A stretch of DNA of 64,000 nucleotides from Caballeronia cordobensis. Lineage in GTDB: Bacteria; Pseudomonadota; Gammaproteobacteria; Burkholderiales; Burkholderiaceae. A program made the position numbers and the translations under genes. Below are positions 37,176 through 46,648 of this stretch, piece after piece (the first letter of the stretch is position 1; every line of letters begins with the position of its first letter). A model generated the notes under the pieces. It had not been told where the DNA came from. It worked only from the letters and a program-made list of their open reading frames with translations, and made no database searches. The stretch spans positions 1 to 64,000 of the forward strand of contig NZ_FCNY02000005.1 in NCBI RefSeq assembly GCF_001544575.2. The letters run 5' to 3'.

Positions 37176-37838
37176 ATGAACGGTCCCGATCTGCTCACGC
37201 GCTGCATCGGCTACTTGCCGCAGTTGCTCGACGGCGCGCTGACGACGCTCGTGCTGTCGGCGGTTGCCGTCTGCTGCGGCTTCTTCGTCAGCGTGTTCGT
37301 CTACACGATGTCGGTCAGCGACAGCCGCCTGATGCGCACGACGGCGCGCGGGTACGTCAGCGTACTGCGCGGCACGCCCGTGCTCGCGCAACTGCTGGTG
37401 TTCTATTACGTGCCGTCCGCGCTCGGGCTGGAATTGCCGGGGCTCGCGGCAGCGGTGATCGGGCTGTCGCTCAACACAGGCGCGTATCAGTCGCAGATTC
37501 TGGGCGCGAGTTTCCGCTCGATCGCGCCCGGGCAGATCGAGGCGGCATCGACCTTCAATCTCACGCGTCGTCAGACCTTGTGGCATATCGAGGTGCCGCA
37601 GGTCGTGCGTGCGACGCTGCCGGCGCTGGTGTCCGAGATGATTGATATCGTCAAGGCGTCGGCGGTGGTGTCGGTCATTTCCGTGACCGATCTGATGCGC
37701 GTGGGACAGCAGCTTTCGTCATCGACGTACCGGCCGCTCGAGGTGTACGCAATCGCGGCGGTGTTTTATCTGGCGATCACGTCGCTGCTCGCGGGCGCGG
37801 GTCATGTATTCGCGCTGCGCGCAGCTCGGCGTCCGTGA
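37176..37838 (+). CDS. ABC importer permease 1 (HisM/ArtQ type)
   Basis: The 220-residue membrane protein starts at ATG 37176, 7 bp after the binding-protein stop. It has the amino acid permease features: GALTTLVLSAVAVCCGFFVS, YVSVLRGTPVLAQLLVFYYV, and the EAA loop ASTFNLTRRQTLWHIEVPQ that contacts the ATPase. It pairs with the second permease encoded 9 bp downstream. Confidence 0.92.
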   Translation: MNGPDLLTRCIGYLPQLLDGALTTLVLSAVAVCCGFFVSVFVYTMSVSDSRLMRTTARGYVSVLRGTPVLAQLLVFYYVPSALGLELPGLAAAVIGLSLNTGAYQSQILGASFRSIAPGQIEAASTFNLTRRQTLWHIEVPQVVRATLPALVSEMIDIVKASAVVSVISVTDLMRVGQQLSSSTYRPLEVYAIAAVFYLAITSLLAGAGHVFALRAARRP

Positions 37839-37847
37839 GGCATCGGC

Positions 37848-38501
37848 ATGCACAACTTCATCTCACTCATTCCACGCTTCATCGAAGCAATGGGCACCAC
37901 GCTGGAAGTGAGCGTACTGGCGGCGCTCATCGGTATCGTCGCGGGCTTCGGGCTCAACGCGATGCGTCTCGCGCTCGGCCGTCCGTTCGCGCTCGTTTAT
38001 GGCGCGTTCGTGTGGCTGGTGCGCGGCACGCCTTATCTGTCGCAGCTCGTGATCGTCTATTTCGGGCTGCCGGTCATCGGCATGACGTTGTCGGCCGTCC
38101 AGGCCACGATTCTTTCGCTCGCGTTGTATTCGAGTGCTTATTTTGCAGAGCTCTTTCGCGCGGCGTGGGCGAGCGTTCCGCGCGGCCAACTGGAAGCCGC
38201 CGCCGCATTCGGCGTGAGCCGGCGCGACGCTTTTCGCGCCATCGAGTTGCCGCAGGCGCTCGCGTTCGCCGCGCCGCTGATCGCGAACCAGACGATTCTC
38301 GTCATCAAGGAGAGCGCGGTTGCATCGATCATCACCGTGCCCGAACTGACGATGACGGCAAGCGATATCGTCGCATCGAGCTACACGTATATCGGACCGT
38401 ATGCGCTGCTCATCGCGTGTTACTGGCTGCTGACGCAAGCCGTGTCGCTGATCGCGCAGGCCGCCACTTCCCGCATTTCGTTTCTGAAGAAGACATCATG
38501 A
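37848..38501 (+). CDS. ABC importer permease 2 (HisQ/ArtM type)
   Basis: The 217-residue protein starts at ATG 37848 with GAGG upstream. It matches the family in EAMGTTLEVSVLAALIGIV, FVWLVRGTPYLSQLVIVYF, and the EAA loop AAAFGVSRRDAFRAIELPQ. Its stop overlaps the ATPase start by 4 bp. Two different permeases point to a heterodimeric transmembrane part, as in histidine and arginine systems. Confidence 0.92.
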   Translation: MHNFISLIPRFIEAMGTTLEVSVLAALIGIVAGFGLNAMRLALGRPFALVYGAFVWLVRGTPYLSQLVIVYFGLPVIGMTLSAVQATILSLALYSSAYFAELFRAAWASVPRGQLEAAAAFGVSRRDAFRAIELPQALAFAAPLIANQTILVIKESAVASIITVPELTMTASDIVASSYTYIGPYALLIACYWLLTQAVSLIAQAATSRISFLKKTS

Positions 38502-39307
38502 GCGACCTTCCGATTCTCAAGCTGCGCGCCGTCGGCAAGTCGTACGGCGAGAACCGCGTGCTCAAGGGCATCGACCTGGACGTGATGCGCGGCGAAATCG
38601 TCACGCTGATCGGACCCTCCGGTTCGGGCAAGACCACGGCGCTGCGGTGCATGAACTTTCTCGAAGCCTACGACGAAGGCGAAGTGTGGATCAAAGGTCA
38701 GTTGCTGGGCTATCGATCGCCAGGGCGCACGGCGAAGGACCGTGACAGCGAAGCCAGCATCGCTGACGTGCGCCGTCCCATTTCGATGGTCTTCCAGCAA
38801 TTCAACCTCTGGCCGCACATGAGCGCGCTGGACAACGTCGCGACACCGCTCGTGCTCGCGAAGAAGATGAACCGGCGTGAAGCGCGCGAAAAGGCGCACT
38901 CGGCCCTCAGGCGCGTGGGCGTCGAACACAAGGCCGATGCCTATCCAGCGCGACTGAGCGGCGGACAGCAACAGCGCGTGGGCATCGCGCGGGCGCTGGC
39001 CATCGAACCCGAAGTGATTCTGCTCGATGAGCCCACGTCAGCACTCGATCCCGAACTCGTCGAAGAAGTGCTCAACGTCATCCGTTCGCTTGCGCAGGAA
39101 GGCATGACGATGGTGATGGTCACGCACGAAATGAGCTTCGCCGCGAAGATCTCCGACAAGGTCGTGTTCATGGAAGCAGGAAAGATCGTCGAAGCCGGAC
39201 CGCCCGCGCAATTGTTCGGCAACACGCGCACGCCGCGTTTGCAGCAGTTCCTCAAACCCTGGCTCGAACGCAGCTTTACGATTGCAAGTGAAGGAGCGAT
39301 GTCGTGA
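38498..39307 (+). CDS. ABC importer ATPase (polar amino acid type)
   Basis: The 269-residue ATPase starts at ATG 38498 in an ATGA overlap. Motifs: Walker A (LIGPSGSGKTTALRCMN), Q-loop (SMVFQQFNLWPHMSAL), signature (RLSGGQQQRVGIARAL), Walker B with D-loop (EVILLDEPTSALDPELV) and H-loop (MVTHEMSFA). An insertion of about 25 residues between Walker A and the Q-loop, as in HisP-like members, fits an amino acid importer. Its stop overlaps the M20 amidohydrolase start (GTGA), coupling uptake to catabolism. Confidence 0.94.
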   Translation: MSDLPILKLRAVGKSYGENRVLKGIDLDVMRGEIVTLIGPSGSGKTTALRCMNFLEAYDEGEVWIKGQLLGYRSPGRTAKDRDSEASIADVRRPISMVFQQFNLWPHMSALDNVATPLVLAKKMNRREAREKAHSALRRVGVEHKADAYPARLSGGQQQRVGIARALAIEPEVILLDEPTSALDPELVEEVLNVIRSLAQEGMTMVMVTHEMSFAAKISDKVVFMEAGKIVEAGPPAQLFGNTRTPRLQQFLKPWLERSFTIASEGAMS

Positions 39308-40539
39308 TCGCAAGACAAATCGCGGACGCCGTGAACCAGGACCGTCTGCTCGAATCGATCGATACGCTCGCCACGTTCGGCGCGCGCGGCGACGGCGGCG
39401 TGGACCGTCCCGCGCTCGGCGAACGCGATATCGAAGCGCGGCGCTTCCTGATTGACCGAGCGCGCGCGCTCGGATGCAGCGTGCATGTCGATGCGTGCGC
39501 GAATCTGTTCTTCCGGCGCGAAGGCGGTGCAGCACTTGCGCCGGTGATGACCGGCAGCCACATCGATACACAACCGACCGGTGGCAAGCTCGACGGCTGT
39601 TATGGCGTGCTCGCGGGCTTCGAAGTGCTCGCCGCATTGAACGATGCGAACGCGCGCACGCGCCGACCGCTCGAAGTCGCGATCTGGACCAACGAGGAAG
39701 GCACGCGCTTCTCTCCCGGCGCAATGGGATCGAGCGCGTTCGTCGAGCCGTCGCGTATGGCGCGTTATGCGGACGTGCGGGATTCCGAGCGCATCACGTT
39801 GAGCGCGGCGCTGGACCATCACCGGCGCGCGTTTCCCGGATTGCCCCAACGCGCACAGCATGAAGCCGCACATGCTTTCGTCGAACTTCACATCGAACAG
39901 GGCCCGCAACTCGAAGACGCCGGCGTGCCGCTTGCCGTCGTCAACGGCATTCAGGGCGTGCGCTGGTACGCGTTTCACGTGCAAGGCACCGCGGCCCACG
40001 CAGGCACCACGCCGATGCCGCTACGCCGCGACGCGATGACGCTTGCCATCGCGCTGCGTCAGGAACTCGATGCCATCGCCCACGAACTCGGCCGCGCCGA
40101 TACGCGCGTCACTTTCGGGCGCTGGAGCATCGAGCCGAACTCGATCAACACCATCCCCTCGGCGGTGAGCTTCACCATCGACTTCCGTCATCCCGACGCG
40201 AGCGTGCTCGCTGCGTTCGATGAACATGCGCACGCCATCGCGCAACGTCATGGCGCGCGCATCGAAGCATTGTTCACGCATGCGCCCGTCGCCTTCGATG
40301 CATCCGTGTTGGCGTGCATCGACGAAGCCTGCCGCGCGCTCGATGCCCGCACACTGCATCTGACCTCGGGCGCGTTCCACGACGCGATGTATCTCGCCAC
40401 GCATTGCCCGAGCGGGATGATTTTCGTGCCGAGCATCGACGGCATCAGCCACAACCCAGCCGAAGCAACGGACGCGGGACATCTCGTGCTCGGCGCACGC
40501 GCGCTCGCCCATTGCCTCACCACACTCTGCAACGACTAA
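39304..40539 (+). CDS. M20-family ureido amidohydrolase (HyuC/allantoate type)
   Basis: The 411-residue product starts at GTG 39304, overlapping the ATPase stop. It is a hydantoinase/carbamoylase-family metallopeptidase: GSHIDTQPTGGKLDGCYGVL carries the His and bridging Asp ligands, WTNEEGTRFSPGAMGS the Glu pair, ELHIEQGPQLE the second-site His, then the dimerisation lid with GTAAHAGTTPM, and DGISHNPAEAT with the last His. Members hydrolyse N-carbamoyl-L-amino acids, ureidopropionate, allantoate or ureidoglycolate, releasing ammonia and CO2 or urea. In this operon it would take a ureido acid produced by a deiminase step. Confidence 0.9.
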   Translation: MIARQIADAVNQDRLLESIDTLATFGARGDGGVDRPALGERDIEARRFLIDRARALGCSVHVDACANLFFRREGGAALAPVMTGSHIDTQPTGGKLDGCYGVLAGFEVLAALNDANARTRRPLEVAIWTNEEGTRFSPGAMGSSAFVEPSRMARYADVRDSERITLSAALDHHRRAFPGLPQRAQHEAAHAFVELHIEQGPQLEDAGVPLAVVNGIQGVRWYAFHVQGTAAHAGTTPMPLRRDAMTLAIALRQELDAIAHELGRADTRVTFGRWSIEPNSINTIPSAVSFTIDFRHPDASVLAAFDEHAHAIAQRHGARIEALFTHAPVAFDASVLACIDEACRALDARTLHLTSGAFHDAMYLATHCPSGMIFVPSIDGISHNPAEATDAGHLVLGARALAHCLTTLCND

Positions 40540-40549
40540 AGGAGCCCAC

Positions 40550-41248
40550 ATGAACGCCCCTGCAACCACCCTCGCAAGCGTCGAAGACAATGGCCAGGAA
40601 AACGGCGTGAACGCCACGCTGAACGAACCGATCTCGCCGGACGGCACGCCGGAAATCGGCACGACTTACACGGTGCCCGCGCGTTGCGGCCGCGCGGTGC
40701 GCGTGAAGGCGGGCCAGACCATCCGCATCGCCAATCCGCACGGCACGCAAGTGTGCGATACGTGGATCTTCAACGCGCAGCATCTGAACGAGTTCCTGTC
40801 GTTCGAACATACGCGCGCTTTCATCGACAAGATCATTCCGCAGCCGGGCGATCCGCTCGTGACCAACCAGCGACGCCCGATCGCCGAACTCGTCGCAGAT
40901 ACTTCGCCCGGCGTGCACGATACGCTGATTGCCGCGTGCGATCTGTATCGTTATCGCAATCTCGGTGTCGAGCACTATCACGACAACTGCGCGGACAATT
41001 TGCGGCTTGCGCTGAAGGCCATCGGTCTGCGCACGAAGGAAGTGCCCCAGCCGTTCAATCTGTGGATGAACATTCCCGTCAAGGCGGATTATTCGATCGA
41101 CTGGCTGCCGCCCGTGTCGAAGTCCGGCGATTACGTGGATATCAAGGCCACGATCGACTGCGTCGTGGTCATGTCGGCGTGCCCGCAGGATATCATTCCG
41201 ATCAACGCGCTCAACCCGCTCGAAGTCGAGTTCACGGTGCTCGCATAA
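40550..41248 (+). CDS. DUF1989 protein (urea carboxylase-associated family)
   Basis: The 232-residue product starts at ATG 40550, 10 bp after the amidohydrolase stop with GGAG upstream. Family markers: VPARCGRAVRVKAGQTIRIA, GTQVCDTWIFNA, the likely metal-binding HYHDNCADNL, PFNLWMNIPV and the closing MSACPQDIIPIN. DUF1989 includes the two subunits of carboxyguanidine deiminase, which removes an amino group from a guanidine carbon. There is only one such gene here and no guanidine carboxylase or allophanate hydrolase, so the substrate must differ. I infer deimination of a guanidino acid to the ureido acid used by the M20 enzyme. Confidence 0.87.
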   Translation: MNAPATTLASVEDNGQENGVNATLNEPISPDGTPEIGTTYTVPARCGRAVRVKAGQTIRIANPHGTQVCDTWIFNAQHLNEFLSFEHTRAFIDKIIPQPGDPLVTNQRRPIAELVADTSPGVHDTLIAACDLYRYRNLGVEHYHDNCADNLRLALKAIGLRTKEVPQPFNLWMNIPVKADYSIDWLPPVSKSGDYVDIKATIDCVVVMSACPQDIIPINALNPLEVEFTVLA

Positions 41249-41281
41249 GCGCGCCCTTCTTCCTTTCGATGGTGTTCATTC

Positions 41282-41941
41282 GTGGCCAGCAAACGACCTT
41301 CTTCACCTGCAGCGCGTACTTCACCTAAAGCCGACGCCGCGCCGGCGTCCGCCGCCGATGGCCTCGGCACGCGTCTGCGTCATGCGCGCATGGTGCGACA
41401 GATGACGCTCAAGGTGCTCGCGGAAGCGGCGGGTTGCTCGGAAAGTCTTCTGTCGAAGGTCGAAGGCGGCCACGCGACGCCATCGCTCGCCATGCTGCAC
41501 AAGCTCGCCATTGCGCTCGACACCAACGTCGCGGCGCTGCTGTCCGCGCCGACCCTCACGGCTTCGCCCGTGCAGCGTGCGAGCGAGCGGCCCTCGGTGC
41601 GCTTTCCGGGCGCGCGAGCCGCTCCGCCAGCGGGCAAACGCAGGCGTGCCGAGGGCTCCATCATGCTCGAACGGCTCGTCGTGCCGAGTCCGGGCCAATT
41701 GCTTCAGGGCGATATCCACGTTCTGGAACCGCTCGCGCGCAGCGACGAGCAAATTCATCACGTAGGCGAAGAGCTAGGCTATGTGCTCGAAGGCGAACTG
41801 GAACTCACGCTCGGCGATCAGAGCTATTCGCTCAAGGTGGGCGATTCGTTCTATTTTCCGAGCACCGAGCCGCACAGCTATCGAAATCCGGGCGATACGG
41901 TCACGCGCATTCTGTGGGTCAACACGCCGCCCACGTTCTGA
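41282..41941 (+). CDS. XRE-cupin transcriptional regulator
   Basis: The 219-residue product starts at GTG 41282. It has a helix-turn-helix of the XRE type (about 28-85; LRHARMVRQMTLKVLAEAAG, SESLLSKVEGGHATPSL) and a cupin domain (about 130-215; EELGYVLEGELELTLGDQSY, FPSTEPHSYRNPGD). Such PuuR/SutR-like regulators sense small catabolites through the cupin. Encoded within the importer-catabolic operon, it should control that operon, most simply through the palindrome at 36249-36269. Confidence 0.9.
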   Translation: MASKRPSSPAARTSPKADAAPASAADGLGTRLRHARMVRQMTLKVLAEAAGCSESLLSKVEGGHATPSLAMLHKLAIALDTNVAALLSAPTLTASPVQRASERPSVRFPGARAAPPAGKRRRAEGSIMLERLVVPSPGQLLQGDIHVLEPLARSDEQIHHVGEELGYVLEGELELTLGDQSYSLKVGDSFYFPSTEPHSYRNPGDTVTRILWVNTPPTF

Positions 41942-41957
41942 TCACTGAACTCCTATC

Positions 41958-42905
41958 ATGGCCACCACCGATCTTTCGCAGATGCAGTTGCCGCGCTTCG
42001 CGGGCATTCCCACTTTCATGCGCGTGCCGTTCGAGCGCGATCTCGCGGCGCTCGATATCGCGCTGGCGGGCGTGCCCTTCGACGGCGGCGTAACCGCGCG
42101 TCCGGGCGCGCGCTTTGGCCCGCGCGAAATCCGCAATATGTCGACGATGATGCGCGCCATCCATCACGTCACGCGCTTCAATCCGTTCGAAGCGTGCCGC
42201 GTGGCCGATATCGGCGATGTGCCCTTCGAGCATCTTTACGATCTCGAAGCCGCGCACGCCGATATTCGCCGCTTTTTCGAGCCCGTGTTTCGCGCCGGGA
42301 AGATGGCGCTGATCGCGGGCGGCGATCACTCGATTACTTATCCGGTCTTCCAGGCCATCGCGCCGAAGCAACCGCTCGCGCTCGTGCATATCGATGCGCA
42401 CACCGACACCTGGGACGCGTTCAAAGGCTCGAAGTTCACGCACGGCGCACCGTTCAGACGCGCGGTCGAAGCGGGTTTGCTCGATCCGACGCGCACGATT
42501 CAGATCGGCATACGCGGTGCGCAGAATACAGACGAAGGCTGGCGTTATTCGCTGGATCACGGCATGCGCGTGGTGTTCATCGAAGAGTTCGAGGAACGCG
42601 GGGCGGCGGCGATCGTGGAGGAAGCGCGACGGGTGGTGGGCGATGCGCCCGTCTATCTTTCGCTCGATGTCGATGGGCTCGATCCCGTCTTCACGCCCGG
42701 CACCGGCACACCGGAAATCGGCGGATTGACGACGCGCGAAACGCTTGCGTTGCTGCGCGGACTCGACGGGCTAAACTGGGTCGGCGGTGATGTGGTGGAA
42801 GTGTCGCCGCCATATGATCCGAGCGGCAACACCGCCCTTGTCGCCGCAACGTTGATGTACGAGATGCTGTGTCTGTTCGCGGCACGTCAGGCGCGATCGA
42901 GTTGA
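41958..42905 (+). CDS. Arginase-family ureohydrolase (agmatinase/guanidino acid type)
   Basis: The 315-residue enzyme starts at ATG 41958. All six manganese ligands are present: His in AGGDHSITYP, the Asp-His-Asp set in LVHIDAHTDTWD, and the two Asp of YLSLDVDGLDPVFTPGTGTP. The N-terminal FDGGVTARPGARFGPREIR is typical of agmatinase and of guanidinobutyrase or guanidinopropionase. It removes urea from a guanidino compound. With the ABC importer it is likely to act on a guanidino acid or agmatine-like molecule. It duplicates, by a different route, the nitrogen removal suggested for DUF1989 plus M20. Confidence 0.92.
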   Translation: MATTDLSQMQLPRFAGIPTFMRVPFERDLAALDIALAGVPFDGGVTARPGARFGPREIRNMSTMMRAIHHVTRFNPFEACRVADIGDVPFEHLYDLEAAHADIRRFFEPVFRAGKMALIAGGDHSITYPVFQAIAPKQPLALVHIDAHTDTWDAFKGSKFTHGAPFRRAVEAGLLDPTRTIQIGIRGAQNTDEGWRYSLDHGMRVVFIEEFEERGAAAIVEEARRVVGDAPVYLSLDVDGLDPVFTPGTGTPEIGGLTTRETLALLRGLDGLNWVGGDVVEVSPPYDPSGNTALVAATLMYEMLCLFAARQARSS

Positions 42906-43796
42906 CGCAGCACAGCGTCGAACGCTCTCTAGCCCGATGGTCCCGACATTAGCGAGCGAACGTATCGGGGTCGCGGCCATTCGCGGCCAATCATGCGACC
43001 GATCTCCGCTCTCACCCCTCTGGCCGGTGGCAAAATCCCGCGCCTCCATTCCGACGATAGCGGCCGCGTTACGAAACATCGTCGAGTCCGCTAAGGCCCT
43101 CTTGTCGATTGCCGGGGATTACCGTCAGCGAGTCTCGCTCCTTCAGGCGGCCCCGAGCCGTGCCTTCTCGACGAGCCCGTCCTCCCGCGAATGTTGGTTC
43201 CTCGGCCTTTGCGGACCTTCGGGCATCGGCCTTCGTGCGGCGGCTCTAAGTTCCATTCCTGTCGTTCGACGCTTCGAGAGTGCGACTGTCGGGTATACTG
43301 ATGCCCATACGTACCCTCGCACTGTTGCTGCCGTCTGGTCTGGGAAAGGAGCGCATTGCTGTCAGTCAAGCCTTGGCGCGGCCATCGCCGGAACTCAGCG
43401 AGACGACTTCATTTGTCGACTGTTGTGGGCATTGGCGGACAGGTCCGGACTGCGGGCCAAGCGGATTGCCGATTTTACCCCCGCCCCATCGCTGGGTTGA
43501 TTGCTGCGCTTCAGCCTTATTCTCTGCCCGGCGCCTTACGACCGCGCACTAACGAAGTTGTTGGCTGCCGGTGGTACCTCAGGGAGCTAGTGGGATGATG
43601 CTGTCTTGGATACTCGGAAGCGCTTCAACCACAATCAAGGTGAGTTGCCGAGCGCTTACGGCCCACCTCGCTGCTGGCAGGGTCCATTACCAGTTGGTGG
43701 AAATCCGTTTGCGGTTGCCTCGCGGTGCCGCTCGAAACCTGGAACACTTCCGCTCCCCTCGCAGAATCTAGCTTGATATCGTCAGTTCGAAGTATG
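42906..43796. other. Long non-coding stretch at the island boundary
   Basis: About 890 bp with several overlapping short frames, none with a plausible start, family match or codon use. There is no tRNA and no clear repeat or attachment site. Composition falls between the GC-rich catabolic DNA on the left and the lower-GC island on the right, so an island boundary may lie here. Confidence 0.5.
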
Positions 43797-45149
43797 CTAC
43801 GGAGGCTTGCAAGCAGCGACAACGTCAGTCAGCTTCAGGCAGAACCACTTCTTGACTGGCTCGTCGGCTAACCTCGGATAATATGCATCAGTCGTCGCGT
43901 TACACTTTGAACGATCGGACAAGGCAGACTCACTGGTAATCGCGAAGATGAGATGCTGTTCGTTCTTGAGGCCAAGCTGCGTGCCCCTGAACATGGGGCC
44001 ACCCGAGTCGCCTGAACATGGCGAGGTCGGCATTTTGTTTGTCGTCGTTACCTCGGTTGGATCATTAGTGATATTAAGTTGTTGAAATCCGACGGTGAGC
44101 TTCCACGGGGGCTCATTAGAGGAACGCCTCCCGAAGCCTGCCACGGTGACGCTCCTATCCGGTGGGGGCGGACCGAACGAAACTAAGGCGGTACTTCTGT
44201 TTTCGGTCGATGCTGGATCGATCCGGAGCAGAGCTACGTCTCCGCGCGAGCTATCGTGATAAACGTCACTCACCGCTGGCATCGATACCAGCTTGTGCTT
44301 TCGGAATGTACATTGCCGAGGCGCGGCAATATCCTTATCAAACGACTCACTAAGGCAGTCTGATCCAAGCTCGTCGGGAAAAATGACCGACAACGACAAC
44401 TTCGACTCGAGTTCAAAGCGATCACCTTGGTCCGCGCTTAGATAGTGTCCCACGCAGTGAGCGGCTGTTATAAGCCAACCTTGGCCCAAATGGGTTGCCG
44501 TGCAATGAATAATATCCACGTCAGCGATAATCGCAACCTCCGGGAAACCGCGTCGGTAAACAATTGCGTCGATGGTGCCTTGCTTTGTTGGTAAAAAAGA
44601 CGGTTGGCCTCCTGGATACGTTGCGGGAGGCTCCGCGTCCGTTCCACTACCTGGCATGTAGAGCTTAACCTGGAGGTTCGATAGAAGCTCGACGATTCCT
44701 AAAGGAAGCGACTTCCTCAGGCGCTCGACGAGAACGGGGTCCACCGGCGCGGGAGATCGTGCCATCGCTTCCAGCGTGGACGGCTCCAATTCAGGCGCTA
44801 CTGCAGTGATCGTTCGCGGATCAACTGCACGGGCGACGCTTAGAAGATACGCCCGGTAATGTATCGATTTATCCAAGGTATCCTGGTCTGCTCGGACAGA
44901 AACGCGCGCGGTCGGTTGCTTTCCCAAGTACTCTTGCATAATCCCCTGAAACGCCGGATTATGGTTTTCTGTCGTGCGCAGCCATACCTTTGTGTTTGCT
45001 TCTTTTGCCCGTTCCTCCAACATTACCCTCGCCTGCGCCTCGTAGATCAGACGTGTGTAATCTTGAGCAAAGCCGTATAAAGGAATGCAAATACCAATAG
45101 ACAGTAGGCTGAACTGCACTGCCACAACGACGACGATCTTAGCAATCAT
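43797..45149 (-). CDS. Exported trypsin-like serine protease with long N-terminal domain
   Basis: The 450-residue product starts at ATG 45149 in a 4-bp overlap with the lipoprotein stop. A hydrophobic segment (residues 4-28) should act as signal peptide or anchor. Residues about 30-195 are an unrecognised domain. From about 200 there is an S1 trypsin fold: His231 (LITAAHC), Asp304 (GDVALLRI) and Ser382 (CSGDSGGPMF) form the triad. Extra Cys residues around them could form disulphides. Periplasmic or surface action is predicted. With the lipoprotein it forms a two-gene operon divergent from three large exported-protein genes, so processing of those proteins is a plausible role. Confidence 0.85.
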   Translation of the reverse strand: MIAKIVVVVAVQFSLLSIGICIPLYGFAQDYTRLIYEAQARVMLEERAKEANTKVWLRTTENHNPAFQGIMQEYLGKQPTARVSVRADQDTLDKSIHYRAYLLSVARAVDPRTITAVAPELEPSTLEAMARSPAPVDPVLVERLRKSLPLGIVELLSNLQVKLYMPGSGTDAEPPATYPGGQPSFLPTKQGTIDAIVYRRGFPEVAIIADVDIIHCTATHLGQGWLITAAHCVGHYLSADQGDRFELESKLSLSVIFPDELGSDCLSESFDKDIAAPRQCTFRKHKLVSMPAVSDVYHDSSRGDVALLRIDPASTENRSTALVSFGPPPPDRSVTVAGFGRRSSNEPPWKLTVGFQQLNITNDPTEVTTTNKMPTSPCSGDSGGPMFRGTQLGLKNEQHLIFAITSESALSDRSKCNATTDAYYPRLADEPVKKWFCLKLTDVVAACKPP

Positions 45150-46648
45150 TGCTTCAGAGCCGCGTCATACTCGCTCTTTGCTTCAACGAGTCCCTTCAGC
45201 GCCTTGTACCGCGCCGTCTGCTCTTCAATCTGTTTTGTCGTAAGTTCTCCGCTTGGCGGCGCTGTCACTGCCGCCTGCGCGTCAAGGAGAGCTTTCTGCG
45301 CATCGAGTCGCTCTTTCTCTTGCTTCATTGCCTGTACATCGGGTGGGTCTGCTTCCTGATCCCGTTTGTTCGCTTCGTGCCTGTCTTGCACATACTTTTG
45401 CACCTGACCAAGCGCGCTGTTTAGCGATTCAGCAGCATTGGCCGCGGCCGAATCCGACTTGAAAGTAATCTTTGACACGGCTCCACTCGAATCGAACGAC
45501 AACCCAACCGTCCTGCCTGCAAACATTCCACCCTTGAGCGGTATCTCTACTAACCGCCCCAGTTGCGGCAGAGTCGACGCTATATTCGACAATCTCTCAT
45601 TTTCCGCTAGCAGCATTTTGCTGTCGTCAAAGCACTCGCCACGACAACCGATTAACTTGACTGCGGCAGGCTGAAGGTAAAACAAACCGGTGCTTGGCTC
45701 GATCGCCGCAGAAGAAGACGGGTATTGTGGTGCATCGATGAGCAAGCCCACTACCAGATCGCGAGCGATCAATTGTTTGTCGACCATCATCTTGCCCTTT
45801 AGTTTATCTCGTCCGGCTGCTGTCAACCACTTCTCTTGCGTGTCACTCCTTAACGGCAGATACTTAAGCCTTCCTTCTGTCACTGCCGCGTCGGCTGGGT
45901 TAACAGGCGTCGAAGGAGCCGGATATGGCGAAAGTGTCACATCCGATGTTTCCATCAACCACTTGTCCTTAAGTGACTTTATCCTGGCGGACGTTGCTGT
46001 TGCATCAAGTTGGCGAACGTTGACCGCCGAAACGCCGCCCTCTAGGCGCGCGATTTCATCAAGCGCGGCGATGGCTTCCGCGCCGCACCATTGCTTTCTC
46101 AGAGTACTTTCCGACTCTGTTTCGTTCTTTTCGTTCACTACCTTCGGCGATATGGGGTTGGCAATCAAGGCGACCTTGATTGCGCTACCAACAAGGTTTC
46201 CGATGATCGCCGCTGTTTTATCTTCCGTTTGCACATTGACCGACTTCAACATGCCGATTGTTTGCGCGTCGGTCGAAAGGTCGATCGACGCATCAACCGT
46301 CTTCAAGGCTCCCTGCAGATCGACCAGGGAAACTCTCTTCTCCCGTTGCATGTCGCTCTCAATTCTTGACGTCCAAACGATGCTCGTCTTAATAATAATT
46401 CGGAGGGTGGCACTAGGTGCCTTCGGTGCAGGCTTCGAGACGTCACACTCAAGCAACTCTCGGGTAACGGTCGCCATAAACACCGCCTTAGGAAGGTAGT
46501 ACGGAATCTCGGCGGTTAGCGTCTTCGAGGCATTGTTCGTATCATCTCTACTTGCGTCGGTAAATTGGCCGCACGCAGCGACGACGATAGCTGCGGATAA
46601 CGCTGCTGCCCGGGCAACTCGATGCGTCTTGGAAAATCGGTAAGTCAT
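45146..46648 (-). CDS. Unrecognised lipoprotein, 500 aa
   Basis: The product starts at ATG 46648, 5 nt after GAGGA. The signal peptide ends in a lipobox (AIVVAACGQ), so it should be lipidated and membrane-bound. The body has no family I recognise. About 70-150 could be a beta sandwich with LRIIIKTSIVW; a VGLLIDAPQY segment and two Cys (GCRGEC) lie near the middle; residues 405-490 are charged and predicted coiled coil (AMKQEKERLDAQKALLDAQ). It is coupled to the protease gene by ATGA overlap. It may tether or present the protease. Confidence 0.7.
   Translation of the reverse strand: MTYRFSKTHRVARAAALSAAIVVAACGQFTDASRDDTNNASKTLTAEIPYYLPKAVFMATVTRELLECDVSKPAPKAPSATLRIIIKTSIVWTSRIESDMQREKRVSLVDLQGALKTVDASIDLSTDAQTIGMLKSVNVQTEDKTAAIIGNLVGSAIKVALIANPISPKVVNEKNETESESTLRKQWCGAEAIAALDEIARLEGGVSAVNVRQLDATATSARIKSLKDKWLMETSDVTLSPYPAPSTPVNPADAAVTEGRLKYLPLRSDTQEKWLTAAGRDKLKGKMMVDKQLIARDLVVGLLIDAPQYPSSSAAIEPSTGLFYLQPAAVKLIGCRGECFDDSKMLLAENERLSNIASTLPQLGRLVEIPLKGGMFAGRTVGLSFDSSGAVSKITFKSDSAAANAAESLNSALGQVQKYVQDRHEANKRDQEADPPDVQAMKQEKERLDAQKALLDAQAAVTAPPSGELTTKQIEEQTARYKALKGLVEAKSEYDAALKQ

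Noticed and set aside
42937..43552. Several overlapping open frames in the 42.9-43.8 kb gap
   Set aside because: Mutually overlapping, low-complexity translation and no plausible start; treated as non-coding.
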